A DNA stretch of 64,000 nucleotides, taken from assembly GCF_034009455.1 (NCBI RefSeq), contig NZ_CP125380.1:2335001-2399000 (forward strand). Reading direction: 5' to 3'. This DNA comes from Pseudomonas sp. P5_109. Its GTDB lineage: Bacteria; Pseudomonadota; Gammaproteobacteria; Pseudomonadales; Pseudomonadaceae. The notes under the pieces are model-generated. The model saw nothing but the letters and a program-made list of their open reading frames with translations, did not search any database and had not been told where the DNA came from. The position numbers were made by a program, and so were the translations under genes. Below, in pieces: positions 42,475 through 51,181 of this stretch (the first letter of the stretch is position 1; each line of letters begins with the position of its first letter).

Positions 42475-43974
42475 ATGGCGATCGACAGCAACGATTTTTC
42501 ACGCCTGAGCCCCGAAGCTCGCGTATTTCTCGAGCGTACACATGGTCACTTCATCGATGGGCAATGGCAGTCGCCCGCCGCCAGCATTGCAGTGCTCGAT
42601 CCTTCCAGTGGTCAACAGATCAGCGCCATTGGCGCAGGAAGTGCCGCAGATATAGACGGCGCCGTGCAGGCTGCTCATCGCGCCTTCAATCATCCTTCCT
42701 GGCGCGGACTTGCAGCACTGGATCGTGAACGCCTGATCTTGCGCCTTGCCGATTTGATCGAAGCCAACATGGCACTTCTGGCTCAGGTCGAAAGCGTCGA
42801 TAACGGCATGCCGTTGGGGTTTGCCGAAATCAACGTGGGCGGCGCCGCGGGTGTTCTGCGCTATATGGCCGGCTGGCCTTCAAAGATTGTCGGCGATACG
42901 GTCGATGTGAAGATGCCGTTTCCCGGTAGTCAGTTTTTCGCCTTCACCGCCCGTGAAGCGGTGGGGGTGGTCGGTGCCATCGTGCCGTGGAACGTACCGT
43001 TGATGATGGCGATCTGGAAGCTTGCGCCAGCGCTGGCGGCGGGTTGTACGGTGGTACTGAAACCGGCTGAAGATGCCTCACTGACGGCATTGATTCTGGC
43101 CGATCTGATTCAGCAAGCCGGCTTTCCCAACGGCGTGGTCAATATCGTGACAGGCTATGGCGTCGAGGCCGGTGAAGCGCTGGTACGGCATCCCTTGGTG
43201 GCGAAGATCTCCTTCACCGGATCCACCGAGACTGGCAAGTACATCAATCGTCTGGCCACTGACAGCTTGAAGAAAGTCACCCTCGAGCTGGGTGGAAAAT
43301 CGCCAACGATTGTGTTCGATGACGCGGATCTTGCGCAGGCCATCAGTGGCGCTGCCAATGCGATTTTCACCAACTCCGGGCAGATCTGTGTGGCTGGTGC
43401 GCGTTTGTACGTGCAACGACGAGTGTATGAACAGGTCTTGGAGGGTGTCGCTCGACAGGCCGACAGCCTGCAGCTCGGCGCTGGTCTCAATGCGGGCAGC
43501 CAGATGGGGCCATTGATCAACGCTCGTCAACTCGAAAGAGTGCAAGGCTACGTACAACGGGCAGTGCAGGGCGGCGCTAGCCTGGTGACACAAGGGCGCG
43601 ACCCACAAGGCGCGGGCTTCTTTGCGGCGCCTGCGGTTCTCGCGGGTATCAAGCAAGGGGATGACCTGGTGCAGCAAGAAATTTTCGGCCCGGTCCTCGC
43701 TGTATTGCCATTCGATGATCTCGAAGAAGCGGCGGTGCTTGCCAATGACACGGCGTACGGTTTGGCAGCCAGTGTCTGGAGTCGCGACTTGAGTCGCGTT
43801 CATCGGCTTATTCCTTTGCTCAAGTGCGGCAAGGTATCGGTCAATACCGAAGGCTTCCCTTATCCGGCGCTGCCGGAAGGCGGGACCAAGCAATCCGGAT
43901 TTGGCCGTGATCTTGGCCGAGAAGGCCTTGATGGCTATCTGGAGAGCAAAACCGTACTGGTTCGGGTTTCCTGA
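42475..43974 (+). CDS. Aldehyde dehydrogenase (possibly HpaE-like semialdehyde dehydrogenase)
   Basis: 499 residues, complete ALDH. PWNVPLMMAIWKLAPALAAG, KPAEDASLTALILADL, LELGGKSPTIVFDDADL (Glu), NSGQICVAGARLYV (Cys) and QEIFGPVLAVLPF are visible. Because CHM isomerase and an FAH-family gene follow within 30-80 bases, oxidation of a muconate semialdehyde (as HpaE does) is a reasonable guess. A general aromatic or amine-derived aldehyde is equally possible. Confidence 0.88.
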   Translation: MAIDSNDFSRLSPEARVFLERTHGHFIDGQWQSPAASIAVLDPSSGQQISAIGAGSAADIDGAVQAAHRAFNHPSWRGLAALDRERLILRLADLIEANMALLAQVESVDNGMPLGFAEINVGGAAGVLRYMAGWPSKIVGDTVDVKMPFPGSQFFAFTAREAVGVVGAIVPWNVPLMMAIWKLAPALAAGCTVVLKPAEDASLTALILADLIQQAGFPNGVVNIVTGYGVEAGEALVRHPLVAKISFTGSTETGKYINRLATDSLKKVTLELGGKSPTIVFDDADLAQAISGAANAIFTNSGQICVAGARLYVQRRVYEQVLEGVARQADSLQLGAGLNAGSQMGPLINARQLERVQGYVQRAVQGGASLVTQGRDPQGAGFFAAPAVLAGIKQGDDLVQQEIFGPVLAVLPFDDLEEAAVLANDTAYGLAASVWSRDLSRVHRLIPLLKCGKVSVNTEGFPYPALPEGGTKQSGFGRDLGREGLDGYLESKTVLVRVS

Positions 43975-44003
43975 TCAGTCCGGGCTCTGTCGGAGGTTTG
44001 CCT

Positions 44004-44390
44004 ATGCCGCATTTCATTGTCGAGTACAGCGCCAATCTGGAGCACGAACTGGACCTCGATAGGTTGTTCGCCAACGTTCATCGCCAACTGATCGCCATGC
44101 AACAGTTTCCCACCGGCGGTATCCGCAGTCGGGCAAGGCGCATCGAGCATTATTGCTTTGCCGATGGCTTGGGCGATTACGCCGGAGTTCATGTCGAACT
44201 CAAGCTCAGTGCCACCCGCCCGCAGGCTGTGCGTGAGGAGATCGGGCAACGCATTTTCGCCACGCTTGAGGCGCATTTTGCTGATCTGCAGGCGCGTCGC
44301 TTTCTGGCGTTGTCGATGGAAGTGGGGCTGTTTCATCCAGGTTCGTTCTTCAACTCAAACAATTTGCACGCGCTGTTCGAGCATCCCTGA
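44004..44390 (+). CDS. hpaF: 5-carboxymethyl-2-hydroxymuconate Delta-isomerase (HpaF-type)
   Basis: 128 residues, CHMI family of the tautomerase superfamily. The start MPHFIVEYSANLE leaves Pro2 at the N-terminus after Met removal, the catalytic base of the family. HVELKLSATRPQ and LALSMEVGLFHPGSFFNSNN complete the family pattern. GGAGG lies eight bases before ATG 44004, which settles the start against the in-frame ATG 43998. In the homoprotocatechuate route it isomerises the muconate before decarboxylation. Its presence is the best clue to the chemistry of this cluster. Confidence 0.85.
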   Translation: MPHFIVEYSANLEHELDLDRLFANVHRQLIAMQQFPTGGIRSRARRIEHYCFADGLGDYAGVHVELKLSATRPQAVREEIGQRIFATLEAHFADLQARRFLALSMEVGLFHPGSFFNSNNLHALFEHP

Positions 44391-44469
44391 GGTGAGAGTG
44401 CGCGGTTGAACTCTGCCTGCCCCGAGTGAATCGGGAAGGGCTGCCTTTTCAATGTCTGGAGTTAGAATC

Positions 44470-45456
44470 ATGAAGCTTGCGTCACTGAAATCCGGGCGCG
44501 ATGGCCAACTGTTAGTGGTTAGTCGCGACCTGAAGCTGGCAGTCATCGTGGGTGCGAGAGCGCCCACTCTACAGTTCGCACTGGACCACTGGGACTCACT
44601 GGAAGCGCCGTTGCGCGAGTTGTATGACGGGTTGAATAACGGTCAGGTCGAAGGGGCTTTTGCCCTTGATATGACGGTGTTGGGCGCGCCACTGCCACGC
44701 AGTTATCAGTATCTGGATGGAGCCTGTTACCTCAGCCATATTCAGCGCAATCGCGCCGCGCGTGGCGAGACCTTGCCCGCAGACCTGCTGGAAAAACCGC
44801 TCGTCTATCAGGGTATTTCCCACGGCTTCATGGCCTGGAATGATCCTATCCGCTTGCCAGACGATGGTATGGGCATTGACTTTGAAGCGGAGATTGCCGC
44901 TGTCACCGGCGATGTACCCATGGGCGTCTCGCCAGAGAATGCGACGAGCTACATTCGCTTGTTTGTGCTGCTCAATGACGTTTCGTTGCGTGCCCTGATT
45001 CCCGCCGAACTCAAACGCACCTTCGGTTTTGTTACCAGCAAATCGGCGTCCACCCTGGGGCCAATCGCTGTGACTCCCGATGAATTAGGGGAGTTGTGGG
45101 ACGGCAAACTGGTGTCCGGGAAAATGAAGTGCTGGGTTCGCGGAGCGCTTTTCGGTGATATCGAAACCGGTATCGACACGCCTTTCCACTACGGCCACAT
45201 GATTGCTCATGTGGCTCAAACCCGGGACTTCGAGCCCGGCACTCTGGTCGGGCTGGGCACGGTTTCCAATGAAGATGACAGTGTCGGCTGCGGTTGTATC
45301 GGTGAGTGGCGAGCGCTGGAAACCATCAAGACAGGGCAAGCCTCGACCTCGCTGTTGAAGTTCGGCGAGCGGGTCAGGATCGAGCACTTTGACCGCCACG
45401 GGCAATCGGTTTTCGGGCCCATCGATCAGGTTGTTGCACAGCGCAAAATCAACTGA
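44470..45456 (+). CDS. Fumarylacetoacetate hydrolase-family protein
   Basis: 328 residues from ATG 44470 (GGAG 11 bases upstream). MGIDFEAEIAAVTGDVPMGV provides the paired Glu metal ligands of the FAH fold, FVLLNDVSLRALIP the Asp, and SKSASTLGPIAVTPDEL the substrate loop; the tail GCGCIGEWRALETIKTG is as in fumarylacetoacetase-like (FAA) hydrolases. It may act as a decarboxylase/isomerase like HpaG or hydrolyse a C-C bond of a ring-fission product. Same operon as the isomerase. Confidence 0.87.
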   Translation: MKLASLKSGRDGQLLVVSRDLKLAVIVGARAPTLQFALDHWDSLEAPLRELYDGLNNGQVEGAFALDMTVLGAPLPRSYQYLDGACYLSHIQRNRAARGETLPADLLEKPLVYQGISHGFMAWNDPIRLPDDGMGIDFEAEIAAVTGDVPMGVSPENATSYIRLFVLLNDVSLRALIPAELKRTFGFVTSKSASTLGPIAVTPDELGELWDGKLVSGKMKCWVRGALFGDIETGIDTPFHYGHMIAHVAQTRDFEPGTLVGLGTVSNEDDSVGCGCIGEWRALETIKTGQASTSLLKFGERVRIEHFDRHGQSVFGPIDQVVAQRKIN

Positions 45457-45490
45457 TCCAGACATCTAAATACTGAATAGGGAGCTCCGC

Positions 45491-46039
45491 ATGCTCTGTA
45501 AAAGTCTTCATCACGCCGCCTTCCGTTGTAAAGATGCCCGGGAAACTGTCGAGTTCTACACAAACGTTCTCGGACTGAAATTCATTCACGCGATGGGCGA
45601 AGACCATGTCCCGTCAACGGGCGCCTACAGCCCGCACATCCATATTTTTTTCCAGATGGAAGACGGCAGCTGCATCGCCTTTTTTGAACTTCCCAACGAC
45701 CCTGGGGCGCTTTCCGGGCGTGATCCCGAAACGCCGGGCTGGGTCCAGCATTTCGCTTTTCGGGTCAAGGATGTCGAAACCTTGCTGCAGGCCAAGATTG
45801 ATCTGGAGTCCAAGGGCGTCAATGTGTTGGGTCCGGTCAGTCATGATGACTTTCTGCTTTCGATCTACTTTTTTGACCCTTCGGGGCATCGCCTAGAGCT
45901 GGGAGTACACACCTCGACCCCGGAAATGGATGAGGCATACGAACGTGAGGCCCAGGCGATATTGATGCATTGGGACGGGCGTCATAACTGGTCCGAACGA
46001 GAGCTCATTTTCGGCGCGACTCACGGTTACAGCCGCTAG
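45491..46039 (+). CDS. VOC-family metalloenzyme (extradiol dioxygenase/glyoxalase-like)
   Basis: 182 residues, one VOC module. Candidate metal ligands are His8 (LHHAAF), His87 (WVQHFAF) and Glu136 (HRLELGV), the 2-His-1-Glu set of type I extradiol dioxygenases and glyoxalase relatives. The FFDPSGHRLELG end is typical. One module is short for a classical extradiol enzyme (about 290-310). If this is the ring-cleaving enzyme of the cluster it is a one-domain type; an isomerase or lyase role is also possible. Confidence 0.83.
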   Translation: MLCKSLHHAAFRCKDARETVEFYTNVLGLKFIHAMGEDHVPSTGAYSPHIHIFFQMEDGSCIAFFELPNDPGALSGRDPETPGWVQHFAFRVKDVETLLQAKIDLESKGVNVLGPVSHDDFLLSIYFFDPSGHRLELGVHTSTPEMDEAYEREAQAILMHWDGRHNWSERELIFGATHGYSR

Positions 46040-46124
46040 TCTCAAACCCATGGCACTTTTGTAAGATTGGCAGGCCCCTTCAGCCATTGTGCGCAAGGGG
46101 CTTTGCTCATTGAGGAGTTTTTCC

Positions 46125-46406
46125 ATGTTGATGTCCCGCGCCCAAGTCAGCACGCCCTTGGCAACCCGCTGCCTGACCCGTCTTTGCCGCCACTGGAGTC
46201 ATAAGTTCATCGTCAGTTTCGATGAGACACGGGGCGATATTTTTTTTGACCCGTCTCGTTGCCTGCTGGAGATCAATGACGATGGCCTGCTTATCACCCT
46301 TCATGCCCCTGACGTTACGCAACTGGATGAACTGGAGCCGGTGGTGGCTGATCACCTGCAACGGATGGCCGGTGAGGAGCTTCTGAGCATCAGTTGGCAA
46401 CGCTGA
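46125..46406 (+). CDS. DUF2218-family small protein
   Basis: 93 residues from ATG 46125, with GAGGAG seven bases upstream. The pattern of TRLCRHWSHKF, then FDPSRCLLEINDDGLLITLHA and VADHLQRM is that of DUF2218, small proteins often coded beside siderophore, iron or oxidoreductase genes. No signal peptide or membrane segment. It closes the operon, 85 bases after the VOC gene, and a terminator follows. Function unknown. Confidence 0.78.
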   Translation: MLMSRAQVSTPLATRCLTRLCRHWSHKFIVSFDETRGDIFFDPSRCLLEINDDGLLITLHAPDVTQLDELEPVVADHLQRMAGEELLSISWQR

Positions 46407-46427
46407 TTTTTTGATAGCCAACCCGAC

Positions 46428-46455
46428 GGGCGCCTCAATAGGCGCCCTTTTTTTT
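46428..46455 (+). terminator. Terminator of the CHM-isomerase operon
   Basis: GGGCGCC / GGCGCCC with a six-base loop and an eight-base T-run, 22 bases after the DUF2218 stop. Confidence 0.92.
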
Positions 46456-46472
46456 GGGGGGGCTTTTTCCTC

Positions 46473-46573
46473 TGTAGGAGCGAGCAGGCTCGCGAAGAAC
46501 CCGAGAGCGCCGCGGGGTGTCAGGTCCCCAGCGTTATCGTTGAAGACCATCGCGAGCATGCTCGCTCCAACAG
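46473..46573. repeat. REP doublet (REPIN-like) of Pseudomonas type
   Basis: TGTAGGAGCGAGCAGGCTCG at the left and CATCGCGAGCATGCTCGCTC, its inverted relative, at the right, about 55 bases apart. This GAGCGAGC..GCTCGCG hairpin is the common REP of fluorescens-group pseudomonads, mobilised by RAYT transposases coded elsewhere. Confidence 0.85.
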
Positions 46574-46765
46574 GATCGGTGTTCTTGTTTCCATGTTTCC
46601 CAGGATTGCGTGAAGAACCTTTTTGCACAGCAGGCGAATTTGAAGCGCTGAGCGTCACCCTTCAAGGTGACGTTAGATGAGCCGCGTGAGCGTAGTTTTC
46701 AGTTCTAGCGAGTCGGTGAAAACAACATTCCGATATTTCCGACTGCCTGCACTGAGGTTACGTCC

Positions 46766-47803
46766 ATGAACCACAAGTTTTCTTTGAGTGTCTGCGGTTT
46801 ATTGGCCGGGGTTGTACTGGCCAGCAATGCTTCGGCTCAGGTCACCCTGGTGTCCTGGGGGGGCATCTTTCAGGATGCGCAGCGTGAAGTGTTCTTCGAT
46901 CCCCTGCGGGCCGAAGGGTTGAAAATTCATGAAGACAGTTGGGATGGGGGCATCGGTATCTTGCGTTCAAAGATCATGGCCGGCGACTCCGGATGGGATT
47001 TGGTCCAGGTCGAGCCCGAAGAGATGGTGCTGGGCTGTGAAGAGGGGCTGTATCAGCCGCTGGATTTTTCCCGTATAGCCAAACCTTCGCAATTTATCCC
47101 TGGGGCCGCGAGCGAATGCGGCTTGGGCGCCAACGTATACAGCATCGTGATTGCCTACGATGGCAACGTGCTGAAGGACGGTCCTCAATCCTGGGCTGAC
47201 TTTTGGGACGTGAAGAAATTTCCTGGCAAGCGGGCACTGCGTCAGGGGCCAAAAATGAACCTGGAATTCGCACTGTTGGCCGATGGCGTAGCACCTGATC
47301 AGGTCTACTCCGTGCTAAGTACTCCACAAGGTGTCGATCGTGCCTTTACCAAGCTTGAGCAGCTCAAGCCGAACGTGATCTGGTGGTCGGCTGGCAACCA
47401 GCCGATGCAACTGCTCGGCTCCGGCGAAGTGGTCATGACCACGACTTACAACGGCCGTGTATTTGCCGCCAATGAGTCAGACAAGCGCAACTTCAAAGTG
47501 GTCTGGAATGGCGGGATATTTATGGTCGATTCCTGGGTACTGCTCAAAGGCAGCAAGAACCAGGACGATGCTTACCGCTTCCTCAAATATTTCGGTGATG
47601 CCCAGAATCAGGCGCGATTCCCGCTGAAAATACGCTATGGGGTGGCGAATAAAGACGCCAATCAGTTGATTCCAGCCGATATTCAGGCCCAGTTGCCGAG
47701 CTCGCCCGAGACCCTGGCCAAGTCTGTTCCCTTCAATGCCGAGTATTGGCTGGAAAACATTGACTCACTGACCGAGCGATTCTCTGCATGGTCGGCGAAA
47801 TGA
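46766..47803 (+). CDS. Extracellular solute-binding protein, spermidine/putrescine type (system 2)
   Basis: 345 residues, signal peptide about 24 (SVCGLLAGVVLASNASA). It is a paralogue of the system 1 protein: VTLVSWGGIFQDAQREVFF, DSWDGGIGILRSK, FPGKRALRQGPKMNLEFALL and NQPMQLLGSGEVVMTTTYNG repeat the same blocks, and the cysteine pair (LGCEEG, SECGLG) is kept. Ligand-facing aromatics differ, so the ligand may too. It heads a plus operon of importer, ATPase and aminotransferase. Confidence 0.9.
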   Translation: MNHKFSLSVCGLLAGVVLASNASAQVTLVSWGGIFQDAQREVFFDPLRAEGLKIHEDSWDGGIGILRSKIMAGDSGWDLVQVEPEEMVLGCEEGLYQPLDFSRIAKPSQFIPGAASECGLGANVYSIVIAYDGNVLKDGPQSWADFWDVKKFPGKRALRQGPKMNLEFALLADGVAPDQVYSVLSTPQGVDRAFTKLEQLKPNVIWWSAGNQPMQLLGSGEVVMTTTYNGRVFAANESDKRNFKVVWNGGIFMVDSWVLLKGSKNQDDAYRFLKYFGDAQNQARFPLKIRYGVANKDANQLIPADIQAQLPSSPETLAKSVPFNAEYWLENIDSLTERFSAWSAK

Positions 47804-49074
47804 CGGTCGTGAACTCGCGCAATGCCACCTCCGGGGTGATGGCTGGCGCTGCCGAATCGGGCGCCTGGGCGTTGCGCAAAAGCTGCCCTCAATTGCGCCG
47901 ACGCCAGTGCATGGCATTGCTGCTGATCGCCCCGTTGTTCCTGTTCCTGTTGGGCACTTTCATCCTGCCGTTGAGCGGCATGCTCAAACTGGCGGTGGAT
48001 GACCGGGAAACCGCCACGTTGCTGCCGCGCACATTGTCAGCCTTGCAGGCGTGGGACCAGCGGTCTTTGCCCTCTGACGCAGCGTATGAAGCGCTGGTGG
48101 CCGATTTGCGTCAGGCCCAGGAGGACAAAACGGTCGGCACTATCGCGCGGCGTCTCAACTATGACACGCCGGGGTTGCGAAACCTGATCAGCAATAGCGC
48201 GCGCAAGTTGTCGACTGTCCAGGCGGGCAGCGGCAACGGCCAGCAGCGTTTGCTGGCGGCCGATCCGCAATGGAGCCAATTGGAGCCCTGGACTGCCATC
48301 GAGCGTGCCCGTGGGCCGGTCACCAGCCTTTATTTACTGACGGCACTGGACCTTAAGCGCGACACGCAAGGCCAGATTGCCCGGGTTGACGCGGAGCAAT
48401 CGAACTATCTGGACATTCTCGCGCGCACGTTCGGTATTTCGTTATCCGTGACCTTGATCACGTTGTTGCTGGCGTTCCCGGTGGCGCAATACATGGCCTC
48501 TGCACCACCGCGCATGGGCGCGATCATCATGTTGCTGGTGCTCCTGCCTTTCTGGACCTCGGTACTGGTCCGAACCATGGCGTGGGTGGTTGTGCTGCAG
48601 GGCAATGGCCTGATCAACAATCTTCTGCAAACCCTGGGTGTGATCGAGAATCCGCTGCACATGCTTTACAACCGCACCGGCGTGCTGGTGGCGCTCAGTC
48701 ATGTCTTGTTGCCCTACATGATCCTGCCACTGTATGGCGCCATGCGCGCGGTCCCAGCTGCACAAATGCGCGCGGCAGTGTCGCTCGGCGCCGGCCCGGT
48801 CATGGCTTATCGCAGGGTGTACTTGCCGCAATTGCTGCCGGGTATCGCAGCGGGTTCGTTGCTGGTGTTCATTCTTGCCCTTGGCTACTACATCACACCT
48901 GTGTTGATTGGCGGTCCGAATGATCAATTGATCAGTTACTACATCGCCTTTTACACCAGCGGCACCATCAATTGGGGCTTGGCGGCGGGGTTGGGCATGG
49001 TCCTGCTCATCGCAACGCTGGTGCTTTATCGGGTTTATGTCGGCCTGGTTGGCGTACAGCGAATCGGTCGTTAG
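47800..49074 (+). CDS. ABC importer permease, PotB-type with long periplasmic insertion (system 2)
   Basis: 424 residues from ATG 47800, whose ATGA overlaps the binding-protein stop (ATG 47788 is the alternative). TM1 is about 42-62 (LLLIAPLFLFLLGTFILPL), then about 140 polar residues, then the core from about 205 with LLPFWTSVLVRTMAWVVVLQ, the EAA loop VSLGAGPVMAYRRVYLPQLL and ITPVLIGGP. The insertion matches that of the 36271 permease in position but little in sequence. Confidence 0.9.
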   Translation: MTVVNSRNATSGVMAGAAESGAWALRKSCPQLRRRQCMALLLIAPLFLFLLGTFILPLSGMLKLAVDDRETATLLPRTLSALQAWDQRSLPSDAAYEALVADLRQAQEDKTVGTIARRLNYDTPGLRNLISNSARKLSTVQAGSGNGQQRLLAADPQWSQLEPWTAIERARGPVTSLYLLTALDLKRDTQGQIARVDAEQSNYLDILARTFGISLSVTLITLLLAFPVAQYMASAPPRMGAIIMLLVLLPFWTSVLVRTMAWVVVLQGNGLINNLLQTLGVIENPLHMLYNRTGVLVALSHVLLPYMILPLYGAMRAVPAAQMRAAVSLGAGPVMAYRRVYLPQLLPGIAAGSLLVFILALGYYITPVLIGGPNDQLISYYIAFYTSGTINWGLAAGLGMVLLIATLVLYRVYVGLVGVQRIGR

Positions 49075-49082
49075 GAGAACGT

Positions 49083-49901
49083 ATGCAAAGCACTCTGTTT
49101 TGGCGCTATTTCAACCGCTGCGCAGCGTGGGTGGTGCTGGTGTTTCTGATGGCGCCCATCCTGGTGATCATTCCGTTGTCTTTCAACGGTGGCAGCTTTC
49201 TCAGCTATCCATTGGATGGCTTGTCATTGCGCTGGTATCAGCAGGTGTTTGACTCGCCTCAATGGCTGTTTGCACTCAAGAACAGTTTGATGATCGGGGT
49301 CGCCAGTATGGGCCTGGCAACGGTGCTCGGTACGCTGGCTGCGCTGGGACTCAATCTTGCGGACTTTCGCATGAAGGCCCTGTTGATGGCGGTGCTGTTG
49401 TCGCCAATGATCGTGCCCACGGTGATCACGGCCGTCGGCATCTACTTTCTGTTCTCCACGCTCGGATTGGCCAGCACTTACCTCGGTATGGTGCTGGCGC
49501 ATACCGCCTTGGCGACGCCTTTCGTACTGATCGCGGTCAACGCCACGCTGCAAGGGCTTGATCGAGGTTTGCTGCGGGCGGCAGCGAGCCTCGGCGCCGG
49601 TCCGATCCGTACGTTTTACCGAATCACCTTGCCGCTGATTCTTCCAGGCGTGGCCAGCGGTGCGGTGTTCGCCTTTGCCACTTCGTTCGATGAGGTGGTG
49701 GTGTCATTGCTGCTGTCGGGACCGGAGCAGCGCACTTTGCCCCGAGAGATGTTTTCCGGCGTGCGCGAAAACCTCAGCCCATCTATCACCGCCGTGGCGT
49801 TCCTGCTCACGCTGTTGTCGACCCTCTTTCTGCTGACCCTTGGCTGGTTGCAACGCTATGCCGTGCGCATGGCGGGGGACAGTGCGGTTTCCAAGGCTTG
49901 A
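49083..49901 (+). CDS. ABC importer permease, PotC-type (system 2)
   Basis: 272 residues, about six helices, paired with the 47800 protein. The EAA loop ASLGAGPIRTFYRITLPLIL and FAFATSFDEVVVSLLLSGP parallel system 1. AGGAG lies seven bases before ATG 49083, eight bases after the preceding stop. Longer frames to the left run inside the previous gene and were rejected. Confidence 0.9.
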   Translation: MQSTLFWRYFNRCAAWVVLVFLMAPILVIIPLSFNGGSFLSYPLDGLSLRWYQQVFDSPQWLFALKNSLMIGVASMGLATVLGTLAALGLNLADFRMKALLMAVLLSPMIVPTVITAVGIYFLFSTLGLASTYLGMVLAHTALATPFVLIAVNATLQGLDRGLLRAAASLGAGPIRTFYRITLPLILPGVASGAVFAFATSFDEVVVSLLLSGPEQRTLPREMFSGVRENLSPSITAVAFLLTLLSTLFLLTLGWLQRYAVRMAGDSAVSKA

Positions 49902-49958
49902 TTCTGGTTGCGACAGGTTCGCGGCCACCCTGCAATTCACCCGAGAGCGTGTGATCTC

Positions 49959-51050
49959 ATGTCGAAGAATAATGATGCCTACGTCAGGTTCGCTGGCGTG
50001 AAAAAAAGCTATGACGGCCAAAACCTGGTGGTCAAGAATCTCAATCTGAATATCCGCGAAGGCGAGTTCATGACGCTGCTCGGCCCCTCAGGTTCAGGTA
50101 AAACCACCTGCCTGATGATGCTCGCCGGTTTTGAAACCGCCAGCGAAGGGGAGATCTATCTGGACGGTCAACCGATCAGCCGTATAGCGACGCATAAACG
50201 CAACATCGGCATGGTGTTCCAGAACTATGCCTTGTTCCCGCACATGAGCATCGCCGACAACCTGGCGTTTCCCTTGCAGGTCCAGCGTCTGGATAAGGCC
50301 GAAATTCGCAGCCGGGTAGGGCGTGCCCTGGAGATGGTGCACCTGCAGCACCTGGCGACACGTAAGCCGGCTCAACTCTCCGGTGGTCAGCAACAGCGAG
50401 TGGCAGTGGCACGTGCATTGATCTTCGAGCCCAAGCTGGTGCTGATGGACGAGCCGCTGGGGGCGTTGGACAAACAACTGCGCGAACAGATGCAGTATGA
50501 GATCAAGCGTTTGCACAGCCAACTGGGTATCACCATGGTCTATGTCACACACGATCAGGGCGAGGCATTGACCATGTCTGATCGAGTAGCGGTCTTTAAC
50601 GATGGTGTGATCCAGCAACTGGCCAGTCCGGGCGATCTTTACGAACGCCCCGCGAACGCCTTCGTTGCGCAGTTCATCGGCGAGAACAATCAACTCAAGG
50701 GCATCGTTCAGAGCATGCAGGGCGAGCGCTGCGTCATTGCCATGGATACCGGTCAACAGATCAACGCCATGAGCTCACCCGGACTGAAGACCGGGCAGCG
50801 TTGTTGCCTGGCGCTGCGTCCAGAGCGGGTCAGCTTTCTCGAGCCGGGGATTGAACTGAGCAACAACTTTGAGGCAGACGTTTGCGAAGTGATCTACCAC
50901 GGTGACCATCTGCGTACCCGCGTCAGGTTCTGTGGGCACGATGACTTCATCATCAAGATTCCCAATGTTCAAGGGCTGGTTCCCACCTTGCCGGGTCACC
51001 GCGTGAGGATCGGCTGGCACCTGCAGGATTGCCATGCGCTTGGCGTCTGA
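49959..51050 (+). CDS. ABC importer ATPase, PotA-type (system 2)
   Basis: 363 residues. Walker A GPSGSGKTT, VFQNYALFPHMSI, signature LSGGQQQRVAVARAL, LVLMDEPLGALD and VYVTHDQGEA are intact, and a TOBE domain follows (LRPERVSFLEPG). ATG 49959 opens at the usual position (MSKNNDAYVRFAGVKK); an upstream GTG/ATG at 49908 would add 17 residues without homology. Here the ATPase is the fourth gene, whereas in system 1 it precedes the binding protein. Confidence 0.92.
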   Translation: MSKNNDAYVRFAGVKKSYDGQNLVVKNLNLNIREGEFMTLLGPSGSGKTTCLMMLAGFETASEGEIYLDGQPISRIATHKRNIGMVFQNYALFPHMSIADNLAFPLQVQRLDKAEIRSRVGRALEMVHLQHLATRKPAQLSGGQQQRVAVARALIFEPKLVLMDEPLGALDKQLREQMQYEIKRLHSQLGITMVYVTHDQGEALTMSDRVAVFNDGVIQQLASPGDLYERPANAFVAQFIGENNQLKGIVQSMQGERCVIAMDTGQQINAMSSPGLKTGQRCCLALRPERVSFLEPGIELSNNFEADVCEVIYHGDHLRTRVRFCGHDDFIIKIPNVQGLVPTLPGHRVRIGWHLQDCHALGV

Positions 51051-51181
51051 AACAGAGCTTTTTTGGCTGATGGCTCACCCCTTGAGGGTAGATACACAGA
51101 AGGCATCAGACCCTAGATTCAGGCTCAAGGAACACACACGGCTGTGTGTCCTCTCCCAAATGAATGACCTGGAGTGGCAGC

